Origin: Deinandra increscens subsp. villosa
Lineage: Eukaryota; Streptophyta; Magnoliopsida; Asterales; Asteraceae
Direction: 5' to 3'
DNA: 64,000 nt
NCBI GenBank assembly: GCA_039602395.1
Contig: JBCNJP010000023.1
Span: forward strand, 27,945,061 to 28,009,060
The translations under genes were made by a program, and so were the position numbers. Every line of letters starts with the position of its first letter. Position 1 is the stretch's first letter. Below, one piece after another: positions 54,555 to 64,000 of this stretch. A model generated the notes under the pieces. The model saw only the letters and a program-made list of their open reading frames with translations, made no database searches and was not told the origin of the DNA.

Positions 54555-57500
54555 GACCTGTGAGTTGACTGTCACCAACCTCCTTGACTGTCACCAACCT
54601 CCGCCTAACAGAGAGGTGATCTACACTTACGCCCATAAAGTGCTTCAAACGGAGCTACACCGATACTGGTGTGGTAACTGTTGTTATAGGAAAATTCCAC
54701 TAAGGGTAAATGTTTATCCCAACTTTCACCAAAATCAATCGCACATGCACGCAACATGTTTTTGAGAGTTTGAATGGTTCGTTCACTTTGACCATCGGTC
54801 TGAGGATGATATGCAGTACTCATATCAAGACGCGATCCCAATGCCTCATGTAACGATTCCCAACATTTGGATGTAAATCGGGCGTCTCGGTCCGATATGA
54901 TAGAAACTAGTACTCCATGTCGCGAGACGATCTCTTTAAGATAAATTTTGCCTAATGTCTCGGAGGTATCAGTTTCCTTGATTGGTAGGAAATGTGCCGA
55001 CTTGGTTAAACGATCAATAATTACCCAAATTGTATCACACTTGCTCGCTGTACGTGGTAGTTTTGTGATAAAAATCCATAGATATTCCCTCCCATTTCCA
55101 CTTAGGAATTTTTGGCTGTTGAAGTAACCCTGCCGATTTTTGGCATTCCGCGTTGACCTTAGAACAAGTCAAGCACTTGCTTACGTAAGTGGTAATGTCA
55201 GCTTTCATCTTTGGCCACCAGTAAATTAGTTTCAAATCTTGGTACATCTTATCCGAGCCTGGATGAATAGAATAACGAGACTTATGGGCTTCATCCATAA
55301 TCAATTCCCTCAAATTTCCATACACGGGAATCCATATTCGGTTCGCACAATACCGGATACCATCTGATCTAACTTCCAATAACTTATCCATACCCCGCAA
55401 GGATTCTAATTCAATTTTCTCATCTTTGAGTGCTTCAAGTTGTGCATTCCGGATCTGATCGAGTAAACCGGTATGAATAGTAAGCTGCAAAGCACGAACT
55501 CTTCTAGGCTTGGGGTTATCCTTTCTGCTTAAGGCATCAGCTACCACATTAGCTTTGCCTGGATGGTATCTAATCGCTCAATCATAGTCATTAAGAAGTT
55601 CCACCCAATGACGTTGTCTCATGTTTAACTCCTTTTGAGCAAAGATATGCTCGAGACTTTTGTGATCAGTGTAGATAGTACATTTTGTTCCATATATATA
55701 ATGCCTCCAAATTTTCAACGCGAAAATGACTGCTCCCAACTCCAAATCATGAGTTGTATAGTTCTGTTCGTGGGTTTTTAACCGACGAGATGCATAAGCT
55801 ATGACTTTTTCTCTTTGCATCAGCACACAACCTAATCCTTGCTTTGACGCGTCACAATACACCACGAAATCATCACTACCCTCTGGTAGGGATAATATTG
55901 GCGCGCTACAAAGTTTCTTCTTTAGTAGTTGAAAAGCGGTGTCATGCTTTTCATTCCAGTTATACGCCGTTCCTTTATGCATTAGTTCCGTAAGAGGTTG
56001 GGCTATCTTTGAAAATCCCTAAATAAATCGTCTATAATAACCTGCTAACACTAGAAATTGGCGAATTTCCGTGGGTGTTTTAGGCGCAGGCCAATTCTTA
56101 ATTGCCTCAACTTTGATTGGATCAACATGAATCCCTTGATCATTAACGACATGACCAAGAAATTGCACATCACGCAACCAGAAATCACACTTAGAAAACT
56201 TTGCATACAATTGCTCCTGCTTGAGTAACTCTAAGATCAAATGAAGATGTTGTTCGTGCTCCTCTTAGACTTAGAATATATCAGAATATCGTCAATGAAG
56301 ACGATGACGAACTTATCGAGATATGGCTTGCAAACGCGATTCATCAAGTCCATGAAAATCGCTGGTGCGTTGGTTAACCCGAATGGCATAACCATGAACT
56401 CATAATGACCATAACGAGTTCTAAACGCTGTTTTCTAGACATCCTCCTCACGGACTCTCAGTTGGTGATAACCTGATCTCAAATCAATTTTTGAATAATA
56501 GCTAGACCCCTGTAGTTGATCAAACAAATCATCGATCCGTGGCAAGGGATAACGATTCTTAACAGTCACCTTGTTGAGTTCTTTGTAGTCGATGCACATT
56601 CGAAAGGTTCCATCTTTTATCTTTACAAAAAGAACTGGAGCTCCCCAGGGTGAGGAGCTAGGCCTAATAAATCCTTTTTCAAGCAGTTCTTGAAATTGCG
56701 TATACAACTCTTGTAGCTCATTTGGAGCCAAACCATAAGGTGCACGAGCAATAGGCGCTGCTCCAAGAGCAAGATCAATCTGAAATTCGACTTCTCGATG
56801 GGGCGATAAACATGGTAGATCTTCTGGAAAGACTTCAGGAAAAAACCCCACGATCAGGATATCCTCTATCCTTTTCTCTTCCTCTGATTTCTCGGAAATG
56901 TTTGCGAGAATAGCAACATGTCCTTTTCGCAAACACTTTTGTGCCTTGAAAAAAGATATCACACCCATAACAGCACCACACTTTTCTCCTTGAACCGAGA
57001 GCAATTATCCACTAGGCAATGGTATTCGAACAATTTTCTCATGACAAACGATTTCAACACGATTCTTGGATAGCCAATCCATTCCCACAATAACGTTAAA
57101 ACTTCCCAAAGAGATGGGCAAAAGATCTATTCCTAATTTATGGCCAGACAATTCCAATTTACAGTCTTTAGTTATATGGGTAGACTCAACAAGTTTACCA
57201 TTAGCAAGTTCAACTACGTATTTAGCATCTAAACGAGTCAAGTTGGCATTTATCATATTGCTAAATTTAGTAGATATGAAGCTTCTATCAGAACCACTGT
57301 CAAACAAGACTAGAGCATAGTATCCGTTAAGAGAAAACTTCCCAGTAACGACATTTGGATCTGCTCTGGCATCTCCCGAGCCTATGACAAAAGCTTTACC
57401 TCTGGCACCATTTCCTCCATTGTTCCCATTGTTCCCATTGTTGTTGTTATTATTGCCATTGCGATTGCCAGTGTTGGTTTTATTGTTGTTTCCACCATTC

Positions 57501-58035
57501 AGTTGAGGACAATTTCTCTTTATGTGGCCTTCTTTCTCACAATTAAAACAATTAAAACCACTCTTAGTTCCTTTACCCTGCTGAACTTGCTTCTCGTTGT
57601 TTTTGGCTGGGCAACCCTTCGATTGATGCCCCTTATTGCCGCATTTGGCACACAAATACCTGTCGCATGGGCCATAGTGATGCTAGTTGCACTTGTTGCA
57701 CTGTGGGTACTTTCCCACATAACCTTGTTGTCCTTGATTCTGATTACTCTGCTTCTGAGAATTGGATGAGAAATTTCTGGAATTGTTGAATCTGCGGTTC
57801 TAGTTTTGATGGTTATGTTGGTTGGAAGACTTGTTCCCAGACTGATTTCCAGAGTTAACCCACTTTCTTTTGTTGTCAGATGCTCCAGAAGTTCCTTTTC
57901 TAGGAGGTAAGACTCCTTGATCAACTGCTTGATTCGTGAGCCTATGAGCAATTCTTACAGCATCACGAATGGTCGCAGGGTTTGAGTCAGTCACCATTCC
58001 CTGAATCTGGGGCACTAAACCCTTGATATACAGCT
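54555..58035 (-). pseudogene. Gypsy gag-pol, chromovirus-like, broken
   Basis: Minus strand, read from 58035 down. Gag C-terminus (RDAVRIAHRLTNQAVDQG); two CCHC knuckles CAKCGNKGHQSKGC and CFNCEKEGHIKRNC (57640-57500); Asn/Gly-rich linker; protease with LFDSGSDRSFI near 57300 and VIVGMDWLSKN. RT from about 56860 (RMCIDYKELNKVTVKNRYPL, then FIDDIL near 56300); RNase H (VYCDASKQGLGCVL near 55850, TDHKSLEHIF); integrase zinc region (CLTCSK) and core with ISDRDARF near 54890 and YHPQTDGQSERT near 54800. Motifs fit a Tekay-type chromovirus. Stops near 57007 and 56435, several frameshifts, and a 19-bp duplication near 54570 inactivate it. The integrase C-terminus is deleted at LTR C, and gag is cut near 58035. 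No 5' LTR. Confidence 0.88.
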
Positions 58036-58589
58036 CGATTATTGGGTAAGTAACTTATCAGATTATTCAGATTCGGATTTCAATAAACACTTATCATTAG
58101 CCTAGTTCGATTATCGGGATTTCGATCCGATTAAACCCAACCACCGAGCGTTCAGCCCCAAATGCATCAATTAGTACTTATTTATTATTTTTATGGCATC
58201 AATCAACCTAATGGGTCTCACACTCAAGCCTTTCAATTCATCCTAATCCTGTTATTTATCTTTTTAGGCATCTTAATATTTATGTACTTGTATATCTTTT
58301 TAATAGTGGATTTGCATGAATGAATGGATGAATTTTTATTTGAGCTATTTTTTTTCTTTCTTTTTTTTCTTTTTCATTTTTTCATTCATCATTTTTTTTA
58401 ATAGAATTGGACTTCACAAAGAGGAGCATCCACTGAGTAGCGAGCCCGATGGGTAGCACATAGGGTATTTAGCCCATACCTAACCTAGAGGCGTATCCTT
58501 CAAGTCGCTATCCCAAAGGGAAACACATAGGCTTCGATATTTTATTCTATTTTTTTTCTTTTTTTTCTCTTTTTTTTCATAGCAAGCTC
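58036..58589. other. Unassigned DNA with T-rich tracts
   Basis: No gene seen. Pyrimidine-rich runs at 58350-58400 and 58550-58580 flank a non-repetitive block (58405-58530). Confidence 0.45.
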
Positions 58590-59233
58590 TGTCAGGACCG
58601 ATTTCACGTCAAGAATCCCGATCTTGAGCAAGAACAGAGGTGAGATGGGAGACGGGATGAAGAGAATCATAAGATAATAAATGACAAGAAATAATAAATC
58701 AAACAATTCATTGATTATTGCTAAATGATTACAACAAACCGAATGATTACAAAACTCGTCATAGGAAATCCACTGTCACATTGGGTTGAGCTCAAACCCA
58801 ATGTGTGACTCTCTCTCTAGAAATGATAGCTCACATCACTCATTATTCATCCATTATTCGTCATCATTCATCATCTATCTAATGGAGCTATCCCTTCCTA
58901 TTTATAGAGAGCCCATGTGCTCACTGGCCCACTAACTAGCTAACACACATACAAATGAGCAAATACAAATAAACAAACTAAAATAAATTATTAATTAAAT
59001 CAAAGTTGATTTAATTAATATGAAGCTTGACTCGCTCGAACCGATCTTCCGTTGACTTTTACGTTGACCGTTGACCCGAACGGTTGACTTTTCAAGAAAA
59101 CGTCTTCGGTCCAAACTTGCAAGCCTCGAGCATCACAACCCGCGTCTCTGAATCAAATCACAATGGATTCTTCAACCGAATTATTCGAGAATAGATTTGA
59201 TGGCGTCAGTCACACTTATTAAAAGTTCCAACA
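58590..59233 (-). mobile_element. Copia C4 3' LTR
   Basis: Ends TGTTGGAACTTTT...GGTCCTGACA on the minus strand, 644 bp, with a TATA box CTATAAATAG (minus, 58898-58907). It is preceded in element sense by the purine tract AAGGGGGAAT (59234-59243). The matching 5' LTR is not in the window. Confidence 0.75.
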
Positions 59234-60790
59234 ATTCCCCCTTGACTGACGCTGTCAAATCTGTCATACTAGTGAAGAACCGCTCTGTCATGCATCTTCA
59301 AAGAATAACTGATAAACCGGAATCTTTCTGTTGTAAAGGTTCCCCCTTTGAATAAGCTTCTTCTGTTCTTGTTGCTCCAGTTGAGAGCCAAGTGCTGCAG
59401 TTCACTCGGTTCACACGGTCGGGTACAATACTAAGAAAGCTGAACATCGGAGTCAAAATTGCAACAAATCGAATCAGATAAACCAATCAATCACTGAGAA
59501 TGCTCCAACTTCAGATAATCGACCCGATAATCCAAATCCATAGAAGTTCCCCCTTTTCTTTAAATCCCTCTGAAAACATCCGACGCGGAAGCGGAAAATC
59601 AGATGCAGAGAGTGGAACCGTTCCGCTCAGTTCCGAAGAGAAAACGGTACAGAAATCCTGAAATCGGACAATCTTGCGAAAAACCGGAAGCCGGGTGCTG
59701 ACAGTTGTGAATGATCGAGCTCGGAAAAGTATTCCGTGAAGAATTCTGAGTCAAACGGTGTAATTTGGAATGAATCTGAGAAGACCGTAAATTTTATTCA
59801 AGTAACGGCCTTCCGTTAGAGATTTAACGGAATATTCCAATATTTAACTGAGATTCCAGTTAATTCGGTTAGATGACATCAGCGCTGCATCAGCTAAACA
59901 ACTTGGAGTGAGACATAACGAAACAGTCACAAACTTAACCGAGAAGCGAAACCAGTCCGTCAGTGGTCGTTAGCTAACATGGTCTTGACGTCAACAAAAA
60001 CTAGAAACCCGATCAAATATAGCGGAATAAATCCATGACCAATAAAATATTTTCAAAATTTCGTTGCGGCGTTTTCTCGTTATTCTCGTTAGAAACTGAT
60101 AAGAAAAACGCCCCGTGTTTAACGAAATAATGCTTAAAAATTAATTGGTGGAATAAATCTCATGAGAAAATCATAATCCATGTCAAATTAAATTGACCAA
60201 TCATAATTCAACTTAGAGGAAGCACAATCCTCGTTTAATAAATTTAACCAATCATATGGGACTTTCCAAATGATCTAACGGTTCAAGATAAGGTTAATCT
60301 ACGACTTGAGGGCGCTGATCCGTGTGAGGGTAGTGTGCTCCAATCAAATGTAGCCATTAAAATACATTCCAACGGATGTCTTCACATGGTGGGACCCATG
60401 GTAGAAATTAACATAAAAGGAGAATGCGACAAATAGGGGTTTCAACGGTTCCCTCCTAGACGCCTGGTCCCACGCAGAATAAAGGCAGCCAATCAAATCC
60501 TTCCAGCGCGTGAGGCACAAACAGCTCTCAAAACGTTATTCTTTTTGACATGGGGTCCACGCGCTTTCATCAGCCACTAGGAGATCGACAGCAGAAGGTA
60601 TGTCTTGTTTGACTATGGGAACCCACAAAAGAAGGAGAGATAAAATTCTCATGCAGCCAATTTATGAGTGACACGTCACGCTGGTCCCCATGGGTCGTCT
60701 TCTACCTCACAGAACCCTAGTTCACCGGAAACACATGCCTGAAAAACGTATACCCGCCGGAAAAGCGTGAATCAGGCATAACTCCCCTAA
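59234..60790 (-). other. C4 3' non-coding region
   Basis: No coding sequence recognised. It contains three purine tracts of the same type (minus AAGGGGGAAT at 59234-59243, AAAGGGGGAACC at about 59339-59350 and AAAAGGGGGAACT at about 59545-59557). Similar multiplicity occurs in C3. Confidence 0.55.
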
Positions 60791-61223
60791 TAATGAACCA
60801 AATTCGATGATTTTTGGACCGTTGAACTCGTTATTCGATGCTCTACACATCTATACGAACAATAACCTCTGAAATTTATTCGAACAAAAACCCAGAAGAG
60901 AGGATCAGTCGAGATCGCCAAGGATCGAGGTCGCCATGACTTATACGAGGTCGCCAAGCCCATGGCCGAGATCGCCAAGTTATAAACTCGCCAAAAACAA
61001 CTCAGATCGCTATGAACAACATCGAAATCGCCAAGAGCAAGCTCGAAGTCGCCAAGTATATCTTCAAGAACACTCGAGATCGCCAAGAACATCTTCAACA
61101 AAACCCAGAAAATTTATGAACACTTGTGATGAACACAACACTTCGATCCTTGAATCTAACCCAAAAATTAACGGAAACAAGTCATTCTTGACACGAATCT
61201 GTTGTAGAACATGTTATGGCCAC
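60791..61223 (-). other. C4 leader remnant with motif array
   Basis: AT/T-rich leader-like text on the minus strand including the GATCGCCAAG array. No primer site is present. It joins the broken gag of C5 near 61224-61290. Confidence 0.45.
60905..61090 (-). repeat. GATCGCCAAG motif array
   Basis: About 10 copies of (GA)GATCGCCAAG or variants (GGTCGCCAAG, AACTCGCCAA, GATCGCTATG), plus-strand view, in 185 bp with irregular spacers. Confidence 0.85.
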
Positions 61224-62644
61224 TCACACATCCTTAAACAGCGGCAAAAATCGATTGAATCTGTACCAAAATCTGGAAATCCTCAAGAACATAAATGCAT
61301 GCTCCTCCTCATCATCATTCTCCATCTGAGCAATCATAATAACTGTCAGACTGAGTTCCCTTACCTGCGAAGCCCATTGATACTCTCTACAGTCTTGCAC
61401 AACCAAAGCCTTTGTCTCTGCTTTCCCTTTACCATCTCCAGCTTTCTTCTCTTCTGGTTTCTCCCTCTTTGGCTTGGTACACTCTCTTGCAAAGTGCCCG
61501 TACTCATCACAATTGAAACATCTAAGCTTGATCTTATCAAAACCCATCATTATCTTGTGTTGATCCTTCCATACATTCCTTCCAGTTTTTGCCATAAACT
61601 TCTTAGCGCGGAAAACTGCCATTGCCATTTTCCAGGAAACATCAAGCATTTCCACATCTTTAGGATTGATCTGGTTCAGTTCTCCTGACAGCATATCAGT
61701 AGGCACCAATGTTCTAGCCATAAGTGCATGGTAACTGTTCATAAATCCCATTCCAAGGTAAAGTTGGGATCATTGGTAGCATTAGCCTCATCAGCGTTGA
61801 CCATTCCACTTGAACTTGCTTGAGATCGTGCCACAAATGCAGTTGACTTTCTGTTAGCACTTGAATCATTTCCAGATGATCTTCTAGCTTGCTTTGACCC
61901 TACTTCTTTAGATAAGAGAGCCTGATTCAGTTTTCCTACCATACTGAGTGAACTTAAATGTTTCAACTCTCTCTGTTTATCATCAATCAGCTTTGACTTC
62001 AGTTTGTTAATAAGCTCATCAACAGTCAACTCCTCAAGCTTGTTGTTATCTTAAATGATTCAAATGTTGGTATTCCAATTTTTGGGTAAACTGTTCAATA
62101 GTTTCAGATTCTTATCCTCCTGTTCGGGTTCAACATCGTAGCTTGACATCTAAGTAATTAAGGACACAAATCTTTGAACTTGAGCTTCAAAGGACTCTCC
62201 TTGAATGTGATTGAACAAATTAAACTTCTGCTTCAGCATCTGTTTACGGCTCGCTTTGATATGGGGATTTCCTTCATATGCAACCACCAGAGCATCCCAG
62301 AGCTTCTTTGCAGTCTTGTACTTCTTAAATCCTTGAGCAATCTCCGGAATCAATGCCATTGTCATGATAGCATACGCTCTTTCATCCTTGTTACAACTTT
62401 CCCAATCATCATCAGAGTATTTTGCTTCAATTTTCACCACACCTACCTTTCCTGCTTCAGTGTGTGTGGGAATGAACGGTCCATTGACAACTGATCTCCA
62501 AAGTCTCAAATCAACACTTTTCAAATGGTTCTGAAATCTGTATTTCCACTCAAGAAAGTTATGAGCAGATGTGAGTCTGGGAGGACGAGTAGTTGATCCA
62601 ATCTCAACGTCCAGTTTCTAATAGATGCTAGGTTCGAAATCCAT
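61224..62644 (-). pseudogene. Copia C5 gag
   Basis: Minus strand. The start ATG is at 62644 (MDFEPSIY), but a TAG follows eight codons later. Then LRLWRSVVNGPFIPTHTEAG, AYAIMTMALIPEIAQGFKKY and HIKASRKQMLKQKFNLFNHI (62500-62180), a stop, and a frame change. Next come MTVDELINKLKSKLIDDKQR (from 62029) and NPKDVEMLDVSWKMAMAVFR with the CCHC knuckle CFNCDEYGHFAREC near 61520-61480. The sequence ends near 61290 at ENDDEEEHAFMF, where leader-type sequence of C4 starts. No pol follows. Gag only, heavily damaged, belonging to the LTR at 63096. Confidence 0.85.
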
Positions 62645-62700
62645 GACGAAAGTTTAGGAAAACTTAAAACTAAATGTCCAAATGTCCAAAAAAGAGTTTC

Positions 62701-62990
62701 CGATCGTAAACACTCGTTTACGATTTTGACACGCAGGCAGATCGTAAACCCGATTCCGATTGAGAAAAGTCGTAAACACGATTCCGATTGAGAACAGTCG
62801 TAAACACCCAAAGCTCGAGTCTTGATGTCGTAAACTCGAATTTCGCGATCGTAAACCTTCAAAGATCACTTCTTGAAGTCGTGAACACCGAAATTATGAA
62901 GAACATGAATAACACCAACTTGTAAACACACAAAATCGCCCAGAAAATAGTCGGAAACGCAGAAAACAGCAGCAGATGGGTCGTAAACAC
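62701..62990 (-). repeat. TCGTAAAC array in C5 leader
   Basis: Eight clear copies of (A/G)TCGTAAAC(A/C)C plus weaker ones (GTCGTGAACACC, TTGTAAACAC, GTCGGAAACGC), plus-strand view. Two carry a duplicated CGATTCCGATTGAGA (62751-62765 and 62779-62793). Confidence 0.88.
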
Positions 62991-63080
62991 GAAGAACGGC
63001 TCTAAAACCTTCAAAGATTCGAACTTTTTCCAGCAAAAACTTGAATCCAATACCGTGAGAACCTCGAATCAGTGATTCTT

Positions 63081-63093
63081 GGCTCTGATACCA
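63081..63093 (-). other. Primer binding site of C5
   Basis: The minus strand reads TGGTATCAGAGCC, two bases from the LTR end at 63096. Confidence 0.92.
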
Positions 63094-63095
63094 AT

Positions 63096-63467
63096 TGTTG
63101 GTCCAGAAACAACAACCGTTCACGATATCTTAATCTCTAACAAGTGCGGAATCCTTGTAAGATTTTGATTCAAGAGAAAGATGATGAAATAGACATGATA
63201 TAAGTGATAAACAACACAATATGATCAAGTCTTGAGTGAAGAACAATCAAACTTTCTTTTATAAATGGGTTTGCGATCGTATATATATGAGGAACACAGA
63301 AATCATAATCAGCAAACTTGTTTAATAATAAACACATACTACCTCTACAAAAGCCCTAGAAGATATCGTAAACCCATAAGCCCAACTAGCCCAAACCGCA
63401 AACATACTAAGCCCAAAAACAAATAAGCCCAATCTAATGTTCATGCCTCATAAAGCATAGCCCAACA
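63096..63467 (-). mobile_element. C5 5' LTR
   Basis: 372 bp, minus-strand ends TGTTGGGCTATG...GGACCAACA, with TATATATA near 63279-63287. Right flank ATGAT. The partner LTR is absent: the LTR at 58590 has different ends. Confidence 0.87.
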
Positions 63468-64000
63468 ATGATAGATTGCAAACCTGCAGATACCCCCATG
63501 ATGGTTAACCATGGCCTACATATGGTAGAAGGGGGGAAATTAGCAGACAAAGAAAGTTATCAACGAATGGTGGGAAAGTTCATATACCTTTCTCATACGC
63601 GGCCTGACATAGCCTATGCGGTTGGGGTGGTTAGTAAATACATGCATCAGCCTCAAGTAACTCATATGGAAGCTGCATTAAGGATTATAAGATATCTCAA
63701 ATGAACGGCCGGTCATGGTATCCTCTTCAAACCTAATGGACATCTTGAAATCCAAGGATATACTGATGCTGACTGGGCAGGAGATAAGGGAGACAGGAGG
63801 TCTACATCTGGGAACTTCACTTTGGTGGGTGGAAACTTGGTCACTTGGAGGAGTAAGAAACAAAAGGTTGTTGCCCTTTCTAGTGCTGAAGCTGAGTTTC
63901 GAGGAATAGCACGGGGTTTGGCTGAGATTCTATGGATAAGGAAACTTCTAGTCGAAATCGGATTTCCTCCAACTAAAACTAGCAAAATCATGTGCGACAA
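63468..64000 (+). pseudogene. Copia RT/RNase H fragment, runs off window
   Basis: Plus-strand copia C-terminal region: DCKPADTPMMVNHGL, MVGKFIYLSHTRPDIAYAVG, SKYMHQPQVTHMEAALRI, then a TGA at 63702-63704 in the place of a conserved Gly codon, then GYTDADWAGDKGDRRSTSG, VTWRSKKQKVVALSSAEAEF and IMCDN. Its left side is cut by C5, which inserted into it. The reading frame is otherwise open to the end. Confidence 0.9.

Noticed and set aside
57503..57769. Plus-strand frame rich in Leu/Val, apparently membrane-like
   Set aside because: Antisense of the gypsy Gag zinc-knuckle region.
60936..61688. 250-codon plus-strand frame with Arg/Ser-rich start
   Set aside because: It crosses a motif array and then runs antisense to C5 gag, including antisense of the zinc knuckle. 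Not a real gene.

Overview
The window is nuclear DNA from a flowering plant, probably an Asteraceae species. The basis is AT-rich sequence, nested plant LTR retrotransposons primed by initiator tRNA-Met, many LTRs with the terminal signature TGTCACACCC, and one intact three-exon class III peroxidase. The family assignment comes from remembered LTR signatures and is an inference. The first six bases are a HindIII site and there is a 500-N gap at 5980-6479, which fits a draft BAC clone.

Layout. 1-942: decayed DNA ending in a copia integrase relic. 943-5787: copia C1, with one long gag-pol frame broken by two stops and an internal deletion that removed the zinc knuckle and protease. 5788-10182: remnants of gypsy family A (LTR piece, gap, copia LTR piece, broken gag, PBS, one complete 2.5-kb LTR). 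10183-26683: minus-strand copia C2 (pol, gag, leader, 5' LTR), split in its gag by a complete young element B (13901-24891, TSD TAGAG). B has near-identical 2.9-kb LTRs and a 5.2-kb interior without recognisable genes. 27083-39494: a solo LTR D (TSD CCCGT) containing copia C3 (27689-36435, TSD TTAAC). C3 in turn contains a solo LTR of family A (30146-32708, TSD TTGTAC), giving three nested layers. C3 is a gag-only, non-autonomous copia.

39500-50310 holds the one clear host gene, a peroxidase-19-like class III peroxidase on the minus strand. Its second intron is about 8 kb and has been filled by a solo LTR (F, TSD CATTG), another LTR remnant and decayed element coding sequence. To the right are a LINE fragment, an LTR fragment (E), a minus-strand gypsy (3' LTR C plus broken gag-pol, 51503-58035), two minus-strand copia remnants that appear fused (C4 and C5, 58590-63467), and a plus-strand copia RNase H fragment running off the edge.

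The most interesting signals are non-coding. (1) Most elements carry their own short motif repeated many times, irregularly, in the leader or LTR: AGTTGGA, TTTCGCT, GATCGAAAAG, TGATCCG, GATCGCCAAG and TCGTAAAC. (2) LTR families B and C each carry two tandem tRNA-like modules with A-box and B-box sequence. (3) A box, GAACTCACCAAC, sits 0.32-0.38 kb from the LTR 3' end in LTRs of several families. The retroelements are selfish DNA and do not form a pathway. Only the peroxidase is expected to serve the plant, in the cell wall.
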